Assembly (NCBI RefSeq): GCF_018380615.1
Contig: NZ_JAGYVZ010000005.1
Coordinates: 1-64,000 of the forward strand
Length of the DNA stretch: 64,000 nt
Direction of reading: 5' to 3'
Source of the DNA: Flavobacterium psychroterrae
GTDB lineage: Bacteria; Bacteroidota; Bacteroidia; Flavobacteriales; Flavobacteriaceae
A program made the translations under genes and the position numbers. Shown here piece after piece: positions 1-7,655 of the stretch (its first letter is position 1; each line of letters opens with the position of its first letter). Below the pieces are notes generated by a model, which made no database searches, was not told the DNA's origin, and saw only the letters and a program-made list of their open reading frames with translations.

Positions 1-48
1 GATAATTTTTTATTATATTTGACATAGATATTGTTTTGTTTGGCGACA

Positions 49-75
49 TCAAGATACTGAATTTCAGTATCTTGA
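49..75. repeat. Perfect inverted repeat with 13-bp arms
   Basis: Arms at 49-61 and 63-75 are perfect reverse complements around a single central T. It lies about 90 bases upstream of the Coa1-like gene. No T-run follows on either strand, so it does not look like a terminator. It could be a protein-binding palindrome or chance symmetry inside a gene that runs off the left edge. The minus strand is open from about 150 to 1 but has no in-frame ATG. Confidence 0.5.
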
Positions 76-161
76 ACAATATCTAGTCCGTATTTTTTAC
101 TTGAAATAATTACACCCAACGGGTTAATAGTATCTTTCTCATCTAAATTTAAATTTCAATT

Positions 162-584
162 ATGGAAGATGATTACATTGAAGTTAGAAGAAGTTGGTGG
201 GATAGAAACTGGAAATGGTTTGTACCTACCGGATGTGTGAGTATTTTATTGATTTTTGTTTTATTTATAGGCGGGATTTTCTTTGGAGTTACCTCTATGA
301 TGACAAATTCTGATGCTTATAAAGGCGCCATGAATCAGGTACAACACAACCAACTGGTTATCGAAAAACTTGGAAGCCCAATTGAAGATGACGGAATGAC
401 TTCCGGCAGCATACATACAACAAACAATGATGGAGGAAATTGCGACTTACAAATCCCGATAAAAGGACCAAAAGGAAAAGGAACCTTATTTGTAGTGGCA
501 GAAAAAAGAGGAACGTGGAAATATAGCGAAATATCAGTTTTTATAAAAGCTACTAAAGAAGAAATTGATGTATTAAAAAAATAA
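162..584 (+). CDS. Coa1/Tim21-like membrane protein (cytochrome c oxidase assembly factor family)
   Basis: A 140-residue protein with a Trp-rich polar start (RRSWWDRNWKW), one strong membrane segment at about residues 20-44, and a soluble C-terminal domain. That domain has a small alpha/beta appearance with a Gly-Pro-Lys-rich turn (IKGPKGKGTLFVVAEKRG). The layout matches short bacterial proteins annotated as Coa1 family, whose mitochondrial relatives act in cytochrome oxidase assembly; the bacterial role is not settled. There is no signal peptidase site, so it should be a membrane-anchored protein with an exported domain. It is probably monocistronic, with a hairpin and T-run just after the stop. 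The family call rests on overall pattern, not on catalytic residues. Confidence 0.6.
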   Translation: MEDDYIEVRRSWWDRNWKWFVPTGCVSILLIFVLFIGGIFFGVTSMMTNSDAYKGAMNQVQHNQLVIEKLGSPIEDDGMTSGSIHTTNNDGGNCDLQIPIKGPKGKGTLFVVAEKRGTWKYSEISVFIKATKEEIDVLKK

Positions 585-598
585 TTACACGAAAATTC

Positions 599-633
599 AG
601 GCAGGTTTCTTAAAAAGATTTCTGCCTTTTTTT
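599..633 (+). terminator. Probable intrinsic terminator after the Coa1-like gene
   Basis: AGGCAG at 599-604 pairs with CTGCCT at 622-627 across an AT-rich partly paired loop, followed directly by a run of seven T. It sits 15 bases after the stop codon of the upstream gene. Confidence 0.6.
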
Positions 634-696
634 ATTGTACAAAATGAAAATAGATAGAGTATCTTTATCGATAATAAATTTTCATATTTTTCAATC

Positions 697-1317
697 ATGA
701 CTATCCGCCTATTTACTTTATTATTTCTTTTTAATTTTTGTTCTTCAGTATTTTCTCAAACAATCGCAACAACTAATATAGCAACAAACAAATCCTCTAC
801 AGATAATGCAGCACAGGATATTTATATAAAAATATTGTGGCTGGACCAAAACGGCTCGCTTCAACTCAATACTAATTACATTAAAACATTAACAGATCCT
901 CAACGAGCAGCTTTGGGCTACATTGCAATGGATGTTAGTAATGACTGTCATTGGGATGGAGATAAAAAAGAAGATGGAAGTAATTTAAAATGTAGATTTC
1001 TTTCAGCGCTTAATTTAGGTTACCAATGCTCTGATACTCATTTATCATTTTTAAGAAAATGGTTTAAAGAAGATCCAAAAGTATTAGAGAGATTACAATA
1101 TTGTCAAAAAACAGAATCCTCTGCAAAAATTCAGGATCGTTTTTCTGAAATAAAAATGATTACGACTAAGGAAACCATCAAAATTATTTACAGCGCAATT
1201 GGTGAAGATTCAGAAAAACAAAATACATGGAAATGGCAGGAAGAATCTAATTATTCTTTCACAAAAAACGGTATTAAACAAATAGACCGTAAAAATATTA
1301 ATGGTGAATATAACTAG
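697..1317 (+). CDS. Secreted protein of unknown function
   Basis: 206 residues with a clear signal peptide: hydrophobic residues 4-20 and likely cleavage after SVFSQ. I recognise no family. The mature part is polar, with several Cys-containing stretches (NDCHWDG, LKCRF, YQCSD, LQYCQK). Two or more disulfides are therefore possible in the periplasm or outside the cell. A Trp-rich stretch near residues 178-181 precedes a Lys-rich tail. The next gene overlaps or directly abuts the stop codon, so the two are probably translated together. It could be a lineage-specific envelope protein; no function is assigned. Confidence 0.55.
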   Translation: MTIRLFTLLFLFNFCSSVFSQTIATTNIATNKSSTDNAAQDIYIKILWLDQNGSLQLNTNYIKTLTDPQRAALGYIAMDVSNDCHWDGDKKEDGSNLKCRFLSALNLGYQCSDTHLSFLRKWFKEDPKVLERLQYCQKTESSAKIQDRFSEIKMITTKETIKIIYSAIGEDSEKQNTWKWQEESNYSFTKNGIKQIDRKNINGEYN

Positions 1318-1318
1318 A

Positions 1319-1894
1319 ATGATTAGCAAGAAGCAAATGAAATTATTCTTTTTATATTGTAGTTTTCTGCAATGTATGTTTACATTCGCACAATCTGATG
1401 CTAAATATCATATTTATAGTAATAGAATAAAGCAATTCTCAAAACCTGTGAGAGTTTTATCTAATTATATTGATAAAGAAGGAAATGGCCCTATTGAATT
1501 TACAAATGCTAAAAAACAAATTCTACGGTTTCGCGTACAAAATAAAAAACTACAGATTCTTCATGGCGGTGTTGCTTATCAGCTTTTTTATTACAATAAT
1601 AATTACCTGCAAAGAATTGAAACATTTGATGGTTCCGGAAATTTAGCCGTAGAAAGAGAATCTAAAAATGAAGCTGCGGTGGCATTTATTATCGAAAAGC
1701 CAACTCTTTATTTAAAGAAAAAGAAACTCATAGACGATGCCGAAGGAAACATTGACTTAAAAGATGATACCAACGAAAAAATCATAAGAGTAGAATTATT
1801 CGATCAGAATAATTTGCCTATTAAGGAATTTCAGCCTACTTATATCTCAAGCAAAATGTACTGGGATTATAATGTTAGAATGTATTGGCCGTGA
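1319..1894 (+). CDS. Secreted protein of unknown function
   Basis: The frame is open from 1301, but the ATG at 1319 lies 2 bases after the upstream stop and gives a cleaner N-terminus: Met-Ile-Ser-Lys-Lys-Gln-Met-Lys, then a hydrophobic stretch with likely cleavage after TFAQ. A third candidate Met lies six residues further in. The protein is about 191 residues, mostly beta-rich and polar (LYLKKKKLIDDAEGN, IIRVELFDQNNL). No family was recognised. Tight coupling to the gene before it suggests a two-gene unit of exported proteins. Confidence 0.5.
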   Translation: MISKKQMKLFFLYCSFLQCMFTFAQSDAKYHIYSNRIKQFSKPVRVLSNYIDKEGNGPIEFTNAKKQILRFRVQNKKLQILHGGVAYQLFYYNNNYLQRIETFDGSGNLAVERESKNEAAVAFIIEKPTLYLKKKKLIDDAEGNIDLKDDTNEKIIRVELFDQNNLPIKEFQPTYISSKMYWDYNVRMYWP

Positions 1895-1905
1895 TTTTTA
1901 AGGTT

Positions 1906-1942
1906 CTGAGATGCTGAGTTACTAAGATTCTAAGTCGCTGAA
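1906..1942. repeat. Octameric ladder repeat, CTRAG plus three variable bases
   Basis: The pentamer CTGAG or CTAAG starts at 1906, 1914, 1922 and 1930, with a degenerate CTGAA at 1938, so the period is exactly 8. The intervening triplets differ each time. Copies in the opposite orientation lie at 4121-4149 and 20525-20561. It contains no gene. Confidence 0.75.
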
Positions 1943-2043
1943 TTTATGGCAATTAAAAAACACTCCAAATTATTTATCAAAATTGACAATGTTAAATAAT
2001 TTCAAGAAACCTGTACTTCTTAAAAAACAAAATCTTCTAATTT

Positions 2044-2114
2044 AGCCCCGATGGAAGTGGAAATCCTTTTGCTTTTTCCTTTAAAAAGCAAAAGATTGAA
2101 ACGAACAGCGGGAC
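2044..2114 (+). repeat. Dispersed hairpin element, copy 1
   Basis: It starts with AGCCCCGATGGAA (2044-2056) and ends with ACAGCGGGAC (2105-2114). Between them is a perfect 12-bp stem (2066-2077 with 2083-2094) and a five-base loop CCTTT. A second copy in the opposite orientation, at 60197-60265, keeps both flanks but has a different, still paired stem. It sits between the secreted protein ending at 1894 and the DUF4197 gene, in a 319-base gap that otherwise holds only the ladder repeat at 1906. Confidence 0.7.
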
Positions 2115-2213
2115 GAATGTTAATTATAAAACAAATTGTTTCTGCTCCCAAAAAAAATTGTGGCTTTATTTTTGAATAAGTAGTATTTTTGAAACTTATA
2201 TAAAAACTACCTA

Positions 2214-2936
2214 ATGAAAAAGATTTTAATTTTAGCTCTTATATTTTCTCTTAGTTGTAAAGCTCAGGTAAAAGAAACTTTTGCTCAAAAACTAGCAAAA
2301 TTATCTACTCAACTTTCCGGAGTTGGCGGTGTGGATATTGCATCCGGATTAAAAGAGGCTTTAAACAAAGGAATTACTGAACAAGTGAGCAAATTAACCG
2401 CTGTTGATGGTTTTTATAAAAATGAAGCTGTAAAAATCTTAATGCCGGCTGAATTACAAAAGGTTGACGCTACGTTACGTAAAGTCGGGTTATCATCTCT
2501 AGCTGATGAAGGAATAAAAGTATTGAATCGTGCTGCGGAAGATGCTGTAAAAGAGGCAACGCCCATATTTGTTTCGGCTGTAAAAAATATGTCGTTCACG
2601 GATGCTAAAAACATTTTGTTAGGAAATGAAAGTGCTGCAACAAGCTATTTACAAGGAAGTACTACTTCGTCCTTGTACAGTAAATTTAATCCTGTAATTA
2701 AAACTTCTTTTGAAAAAGTAGGCGCTGATGTCGTTTGGACAAAAATTATCAACAAATACAACACGATTCCGTTAGTGAAAAAAGTAAATCCGGACTTGAC
2801 AGATTATACAACAAATCAGGCTCTTGCGGGTGTTTTTAAAATGATTGCTGTTGAAGAAAAAGATATACGTACTAATATAAATGCCAGAACTTCGCCTTTA
2901 CTGAAAAAAGTTTTTGCAATGCAGGACAAAAAATAA
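2214..2936 (+). CDS. DUF4197 domain-containing exported protein
   Basis: A 240-residue protein with a hydrophobic N-terminus ending in SLSCKAQ, which could be a lipobox (Cys at about residue 15) or a plain signal peptide. The rest matches DUF4197: SGLKEALNKGITEQV near residues 44-58, DGFYKNEAVKILMP, an Ala-rich helix around RAAEDAVKEA, and the C-terminal block YTTNQALAGVFKMIAVEEK with its conserved LDGLF-like segment. The molecular role of the family is unknown. It stands alone between two repeat-bearing gaps. Confidence 0.8.
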   Translation: MKKILILALIFSLSCKAQVKETFAQKLAKLSTQLSGVGGVDIASGLKEALNKGITEQVSKLTAVDGFYKNEAVKILMPAELQKVDATLRKVGLSSLADEGIKVLNRAAEDAVKEATPIFVSAVKNMSFTDAKNILLGNESAATSYLQGSTTSSLYSKFNPVIKTSFEKVGADVVWTKIINKYNTIPLVKKVNPDLTDYTTNQALAGVFKMIAVEEKDIRTNINARTSPLLKKVFAMQDKK

Positions 2937-2953
2937 TTTTTTTGTAGTTAAAT

Positions 2954-3030
2954 GTTTAATCGTTTTGTTGTTTAATCGAAAACAATAAAACGATTAAAAA
3001 ATCAACAACTAACCGATTAACCAATTAACC
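2954..3030. repeat. Octameric ladder forming a hairpin in front of purU
   Basis: GTTTA-type pentamers start at 2954, 2962 and 2970, and TAACC pentamers at 3010, 3018 and 3026, each at exact 8-base steps. The two halves are roughly complementary: TTTAATCGTTTT on the left and AAAACGATTAAA on the right. The right half ends two bases before the purU start codon, so it would lie in the mRNA leader. Confidence 0.65.
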
Positions 3031-3032
3031 AA

Positions 3033-3887
3033 ATGCAAAAAATAACCATTCTTATTCATTGCAAAGACCGAAAAGGAATTATAGCCGCAGTGACAACTTT
3101 TATTGCTAAAGTAGAAGGAAATATTATCTATATCGATCAACATGTTGATGTGGAGCAAAATGTATTTTTTATGCGATTAGAATGCGAATTAACCAATCAT
3201 ACTATTACTATTGAAGGTTTAAAAGCAGATTTTGATCAAACTATTGCAACTGATTTTAATATGTCATGGGATTTGTATAATCAGGAACAAAAGCCAAAAA
3301 TGGCTTTATTTGTCTCTAAATACGACCATTGCCTGTTTGATATTTTAGGACGTTACAGTGCCGGGGAATTAAATGTTGAAATTCCGGTAATTATTAGTAA
3401 TCATAACGATTTAAGATCAATTGCAGAACGTTTTGATATCCCGTTTCATTGTGTTCCTTTTACAAAAGACAATAAGGACGAAGGGGAAGCCAAGCAAATT
3501 GAATTGCTAAATAGATATCATATTAATTTTATTGTTTTGGCGCGTTATATGCAAATTATCACACCAAATTTAATTGCTCTTTACGAAAACAAAATTATCA
3601 ATATCCATCATTCGTTTTTACCTGCTTTTCCGGGTGCAAAACCGTATCATTCAGCTTTTAAACGTGGGGTGAAAATTATTGGTGCTACAAGTCATTATGT
3701 TACGGCAGAATTAGACGAAGGTCCAATTATTGAACAGGATATTGCAAGAGTTTCGCACATACACTCCGTAGATGATTTTATTATGAAAGGAAGGGATTTG
3801 GAACGTATTGTTCTGGCTCGCGCTATTAAATTGCATGCAGAACGTAAAACAATGGTTTATAGTAATAAGACTGTTGTGTTTTCTTAA
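3033..3887 (+). CDS. purU: Formyltetrahydrofolate deformylase
   Basis: 284 residues, the usual length for PurU. An N-terminal ACT domain (about residues 1-85, starting with ILIHCKDRKGIIAAV) is followed by a formyltransferase-fold domain. The catalytic triad can be placed as Asn190 and His192 in NIHHSFLPAF and Asp228 in TAELDEGPII, with the Asn-x-His and plus-36 spacing seen in PurN. The enzyme hydrolyses 10-formyl-THF to THF and formate, balancing one-carbon units and supplying formate for PurT-type purine synthesis. It appears to be transcribed alone, with a hairpin repeat directly before the start codon and a bidirectional terminator shared with the convergent catalase gene. Confidence 0.95.
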   Translation: MQKITILIHCKDRKGIIAAVTTFIAKVEGNIIYIDQHVDVEQNVFFMRLECELTNHTITIEGLKADFDQTIATDFNMSWDLYNQEQKPKMALFVSKYDHCLFDILGRYSAGELNVEIPVIISNHNDLRSIAERFDIPFHCVPFTKDNKDEGEAKQIELLNRYHINFIVLARYMQIITPNLIALYENKIINIHHSFLPAFPGAKPYHSAFKRGVKIIGATSHYVTAELDEGPIIEQDIARVSHIHSVDDFIMKGRDLERIVLARAIKLHAERKTMVYSNKTVVFS

Positions 3888-4066
3888 ACGCTGAGTTTTT
3901 TTACCGCAAAGTCCGCAGAGTTTTTACGCAAAGGTCGCTAAGTTTTTGAGTGGAGATTATATATTACATTTTGAAGATCGCAAAGCTTTGTCTGTATTTT
4001 TTGTCCACGGATTAGACGGATTTAAACTGGTTTTCACTGGTTTATTTTCTATAAATATCAAATAAA

Positions 4067-4103
4067 AAACCCGACAGGTTTTTATTAAAATCCTGTCGGG
4101 TTT
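4067..4103. terminator. Bidirectional terminator between purU and catalase
   Basis: AAACCCGACAGG (4067-4078) pairs perfectly with CCTGTCGGGTTT (4092-4103). A-rich sequence lies on the left and T-rich on the right, so it can terminate on both strands between the converging genes. The same CCTGTCGGGTTT core recurs near 46580 and 42986. Confidence 0.75.
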
Positions 4104-4120
4104 ACTATTTAACCTGAAAG

Positions 4121-4149
4121 CTTAGAATCTTAGTAACTCAGCAGCTCAG
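4121..4149. repeat. Octameric ladder repeat, reverse orientation
   Basis: CTTAG or CTCAG starts at 4121, 4129, 4137 and 4145, a perfect 8-base period with variable triplets between. This is the reverse complement of the CTRAG ladder at 1906-1942. It lies just after the 3' end of the catalase gene. Confidence 0.75.
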
Positions 4150-4158
4150 AAACTTATT

Positions 4159-5652
4159 TTACCTTACTTCGATCAACAATCTTGGATCAGAAAAATTATT
4201 TACTTCATCCATTGTCATTCCCAATGCATTTGCTACTCCGGTTCCATAGGCTGGATCAGCTTTATAACAATTGCGAATGTGACGCACCTGAATAAATTTT
4301 TGAGCTCCTCCTACTTGTCCGGCGGTATTTTTGAACAATAATTGTTTTTTCTCATCGGTTAATAATCGGAATAATAAACCTGGCTGAGTGAAATAATCAT
4401 TATCGTCGTCTCTGAAATTATGTGCATACGCATCACCATGAAGTGCTAATGGCGGTTCTTTAAATTCAGGTTGTTCCTGCCATTCTCCAAAACTATTTGG
4501 CTCATAATGTTTACGTCCGCCATTATTTCCGTCTACTCGCATTGCTCCATCTCTGTGGAATGTATTATAAGGACATCTTGGTGAGTTTACAGGAATTTGA
4601 AAGTTGTTTACTCCTAAACGGTAACGGTGTGCATCTCCGTAAGAGAACAAACGCGCCTGTAACATTTTATCTGGTGAAAAACTAATTCCCGGCGGTACAT
4701 GTGCAGGATTAAATGCTGCTTGTTCTACTTCGGCAAAATAATTTTCAGGATTCTTATTTAATTCAAATTCTCCAACAGGTATTAGCGGAAAATCTCCTTT
4801 TAACCAAACTTTAGTCAAATCAAAAGGATGGAAACGATATGTAGACGCTTGTTCTTCACTCATGATCTGAACAAACATTTTCCATTTTGGGAAGTTTCCT
4901 TCTTCAATAGCATCAAACAAATCTCTTTGATGACTTTCTCTGTCTCCACCAACTAATAAAGCAGCTTCTTCATCAGATAAATTTTCGATTCCTTGTTGTG
5001 AAACAAAGTGAAATTTCACATAATTTCTCTCATTTTGAGCATTTAGGAAACTAAAAGTATGGCTTCCAAATCCGTGCATTTGTCTGTATGTTTTCGGAAT
5101 CCCTCTATCGCTCATTACGATCGTAACCTGATGCAGAGCTTCTGGCAATAATGTCCAAAAATCCCAATTGTTATCAGCACTTCTTAAATTGGTTTTTGGA
5201 TCACGTTTTACAGCGTGATTTAAATCAGGAAATTTCATTGGATCACGAAAAAAGAAAACAGGCGTATTATTACCTACTAAATCCCAGTTTCCTTCGTTTG
5301 TATAAAATTTCATGGCAAACCCACGAATATCTCTTTCGGCATCAGCTGCACCTCTTTCTCCTGCAACGGTTGAAAAACGTACAAACATTTCTGTTTGTTT
5401 TCCAATTTCCGAGAATAAGTCGGCTCTGGTATATTTTGTAATATCATGAGTAACCGTAAAAGTTCCGTAAGCTCCAGACCCTTTCGCATGCATTCTTCGT
5501 TCCGGAATTACCTCGCGGTCAAAATGCGCCATTTTTTCTAAGAACCAGAAATCTTGCAATAAAACAGGTCCACGAGGTCCTGCAGTTTGAATATTCTGAT
5601 TGTCTGGAACAGGAGTTCCTGTTGCAGTTGTTAATTTTTTGTTCAAATCCAT
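4159..5652 (-). CDS. katA: Catalase (monofunctional haem catalase)
   Basis: 497 residues, the size of small-subunit clade 3 catalases. Active-site residues are visible: His55 in [12 protein letters not shown], Ser94 in VRFSTV, Asn128 in DLVGNNTP, and the proximal haem ligand Tyr338 in [14 protein letters not shown]. It disproportionates hydrogen peroxide in the cytoplasm; there is no signal peptide. On the minus strand a TAnnTTTG-type -7 element reads at 5683-5676, about 25 bases before the start. The gene is divergent from a candidate small RNA at 5859-5943. Dps, another peroxide-protection protein, is encoded about 7 kb away. No KatG-like features are present. Confidence 0.96.
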   Translation of the reverse strand: MDLNKKLTTATGTPVPDNQNIQTAGPRGPVLLQDFWFLEKMAHFDREVIPERRMHAKGSGAYGTFTVTHDITKYTRADLFSEIGKQTEMFVRFSTVAGERGAADAERDIRGFAMKFYTNEGNWDLVGNNTPVFFFRDPMKFPDLNHAVKRDPKTNLRSADNNWDFWTLLPEALHQVTIVMSDRGIPKTYRQMHGFGSHTFSFLNAQNERNYVKFHFVSQQGIENLSDEEAALLVGGDRESHQRDLFDAIEEGNFPKWKMFVQIMSEEQASTYRFHPFDLTKVWLKGDFPLIPVGEFELNKNPENYFAEVEQAAFNPAHVPPGISFSPDKMLQARLFSYGDAHRYRLGVNNFQIPVNSPRCPYNTFHRDGAMRVDGNNGGRKHYEPNSFGEWQEQPEFKEPPLALHGDAYAHNFRDDDNDYFTQPGLLFRLLTDEKKQLLFKNTAGQVGGAQKFIQVRHIRNCYKADPAYGTGVANALGMTMDEVNNFSDPRLLIEVR

Positions 5653-5675
5653 AATGCTGATTTTTAATGTTTTAT

Positions 5676-5683
5676 CAAATATA
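5676..5683 (-). promoter_or_regulatory. -7 promoter element of the catalase gene
   Basis: The plus strand reads CAAATATA, which on the minus strand is TATATTTG, an exact match to the Bacteroidota -7 consensus TAnnTTTG. It lies 24 bases upstream of the catalase start codon. No convincing -33 element was found at standard spacing. Confidence 0.5.
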
Positions 5684-5828
5684 CAAACTAATCTTTACGA
5701 TATTCATAAACAAAATTGATTGTTATTATATTTTAATAATCAAAATTTATTTAACATTACACAAAGCTCAGAAACAGCAATTAAAAAATCTTAACTTATG
5801 TCCAACAAAGTAATAACAAAACCTTAAC

Positions 5829-5860
5829 AGCAAAACATTCATATATATAAGATCTTTGTA
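5829..5860 (+). promoter_or_regulatory. Bipartite promoter shared with the stress operon
   Basis: AGCAAAA (5829-5835), then 16 bases, then ATCTTTGTA (5852-5860) followed by GTGTAATA. The same AGCAAAA-N16-ATCTTTGTA-RTGTAATA arrangement, with identical spacing, occurs at 17338-17369 upstream of the DUF4142 gene. The -33-like half differs from the usual TTTG, which may point to an alternative sigma factor or an activator site. Confidence 0.5.
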
Positions 5861-5943
5861 GTGTAATAAACTGGTTATTTATTATTTTGGTTTTGGTTAG
5901 TTAAATGATGCCGGCGTCTTCGAGATGCCGGCATTCTTTTTTT
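5859..5943 (+). ncRNA. Candidate small RNA with strong terminator, divergent from catalase
   Basis: About 80 bases lie between a recognisable promoter (5829-5860) and a very strong terminator. The terminator is a 12-bp stem at 5908-5919 with 5923-5934, containing one G-U pair, a TCG loop, and then TCTTTTTTT. No open reading frame of useful length is present. The body is T/G-rich (TTATTTTGGTTTTGGTTAG), which could base-pair with A/C-rich leader regions. I do not recognise an Rfam family. A short untranslated transcript is inferred; the ends are approximate. Confidence 0.5.
5908..5943 (+). terminator. Intrinsic terminator of the candidate small RNA
   Basis: ATGCCGGCGTCT (5908-5919) pairs with AGATGCCGGCAT (5923-5934), with one G-U wobble, across a three-base loop, and is followed by a T-run to 5943. 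It is one of the strongest hairpins in the window and is not next to the end of any coding gene. Confidence 0.8.
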
Positions 5944-6009
5944 ACTTCAGGTTTGGTTTTTCGTTTCATGCTTTCTTTGTTTCAGGTTAATTTACTTTGA
6001 GCAGAGTTA

Positions 6010-6134
6010 TACCACAAAGATTCGCAGAGTTTTTTCACAGAGTTTCACAAAATTTTTTATTGTAAATTATAGTTTGCACTTTATACACAGAGCTTTGTGA
6101 AACTCTGCGTGAATCTTTGTGTGCCTCTGTGGTA
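6010..6134. repeat. Long imperfect inverted repeat of the CACARAG type
   Basis: The left half carries ACCACAAAGATTCGCAGAG and CACAGAGTTTCACAAAA. The right half reads back as the complement (GAGCTTTGTGAAACTCTGCG, then CTCTGTGGT). The arms are built from CACARAG units separated by about three variable bases. Related inverted repeats lie at 8602-8699 and 9599-9694. No gene lies within. Confidence 0.7.
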
Positions 6135-6304
6135 AAAAAATCTGCGGTTAAATCAAAACTGAAACCTGAAACAAACAAAACCTGAAACCTTTTTCCCTTC
6201 TCCTCATTTTGGATACAACTACACGAGATTTAGATACTTTATAAAAGTAATACTGACGGATCTTTGCTCTAGAATTTCAAACTAAAAATCTAAAAACAGA
6301 AATC

Positions 6305-7315
6305 ATGAGTACTATCAATAAAATTAAATTAGGAAATCAGGGGTTTATTGTTCCCAATATTGGTTTAGGCTGTATGGGAATGACGCAAATTGCCGGTGCT
6401 GATATTTATGGCAAAGCCGATGAAAAAGAAGCTATTGCAACCATTCACCGCTCGCTTGAATTAGGCGGGAACTTTTTAGATACTGCAGATTTATACGGAC
6501 CTTTACACAACGAACGCTTAATTGCAAAAGCAATAAAAGGAAATAGAAACGCTTATAGCATTGCAACTAAATTTGGTTATGAAATTGATGATAACGAACA
6601 ACTTACCTGGAAATTCAACGGCAAAAAAGAGTATGTAAAAAAAGCGGTCGAACGTTCTCTAAAAAACTTAGGAACTGATTATATCGATTTGTATTACCTG
6701 CACAGACTTGATCCTAATACACCAATCGAAGAAACTGTTGCCGCTATGGCAGAATTGATTCAAGAAGGAAAAGTGGGCTACATAGGCTTATCTGAGGTTT
6801 CATCACAAACGATTCGCAAAGCACATGCAATCCATCCTTTAACGGCTATTCAAACCGAATATTCTTTATTTGAAAGAAGTGCAGAAGAAGATGGGATATT
6901 AGATACATTAAATGAACTCGGAATTGGCTTTGTGGCTTATTCTCCACTTGGGAGAGGTTTTCTTTCGGGAGATATTAAAAGTCCGGATGATTTTCCTGAG
7001 AATGATTTCAGAAAAGCTTTGCCTCGTTTTCAGGGTGAACAATTTCAGAAAAATATTCAGCTAGTAAATGAAATTAAAAAAATGGCAGAAGAGAAACAAA
7101 TGACTGCTTCGCAATTGGCAATTTCGTGGATTTCTTCGAAAAACATCTTACCAATTCCAGGAACGAAACGTGTAAAATATGTTGAAGAAAATATTGCCGC
7201 AGCGCAAACAATTCTAACAACAGAGGAAATGAACCGATTGGAAAAGATTATTCCGCTCGGGACTCCAACCGGAGATCGTTATGATGCCGCTAATATGGCT
7301 TCGATTGATCAATAA
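6305..7315 (+). CDS. Aldo/keto reductase
   Basis: 336 residues with the full aldo/keto reductase tetrad: Asp59 in FLDTADLYG, Tyr64, Lys89 in IATKFGY and His133 in YYLHRLD. The later blocks GYIGLSEVSS, YSPLGRGFLSG and IPGTKRVKYVEENI (the NADPH pyrophosphate and 2'-phosphate region) are also clear. It should be a cytosolic NADPH-dependent carbonyl reductase of the AKR13/YajO-like group. The substrate cannot be read from the sequence. A GATCTTTG sequence at 6259-6266 resembles a -7 element. The AraC-type regulator downstream on the same strand is the usual partner of such genes and may control it. Confidence 0.92.
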   Translation: MSTINKIKLGNQGFIVPNIGLGCMGMTQIAGADIYGKADEKEAIATIHRSLELGGNFLDTADLYGPLHNERLIAKAIKGNRNAYSIATKFGYEIDDNEQLTWKFNGKKEYVKKAVERSLKNLGTDYIDLYYLHRLDPNTPIEETVAAMAELIQEGKVGYIGLSEVSSQTIRKAHAIHPLTAIQTEYSLFERSAEEDGILDTLNELGIGFVAYSPLGRGFLSGDIKSPDDFPENDFRKALPRFQGEQFQKNIQLVNEIKKMAEEKQMTASQLAISWISSKNILPIPGTKRVKYVEENIAAAQTILTTEEMNRLEKIIPLGTPTGDRYDAANMASIDQ

Positions 7316-7655
7316 GACTTCGAGATAGTACACGGATAATACGGATTCGCTAAAGCGAAATCGCGGATTTATGTGGGTTTTTTATAATAAGTTTTGTGTT
7401 TGCATATGTCAGGCTGAGCGAAGTCGAAGCCCGCAATGTAAACACAATCCTACTATCCTGAGGTTTTCAAAAAATACAATATAAATGACCCTTAACTTTG
7501 CAAATAATTTAAAACAAAGTGAAAACGTCATTTGAAGCGAAGTCTAATCTTATGGAAAGTAACGATGAAACCAAATCATAATTGCTAAAGAAAAGTTATC
7601 TTTACGATAGCTTTTCCTTAGTTCTATATTTCTCTAAATATTCTATTATTTTATC
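7316..7655. other. Intergenic gap of 340 bases without a gene
   Basis: It holds repeat debris: a short palindrome TTCGCT-AA-AGCGAA at 7346-7359 and a fragment GGCTGAGCGAAGTCGAAG near 7410 that resembles Bacteroidota REP-type repeats. An imperfect 16-bp hairpin at about 7585-7622, CTAAAGAAAAGTTATC against GATAGCTTTTCCTTAG, lies just before the AraC gene and may be part of its leader. I see no coding sequence. Confidence 0.5.
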
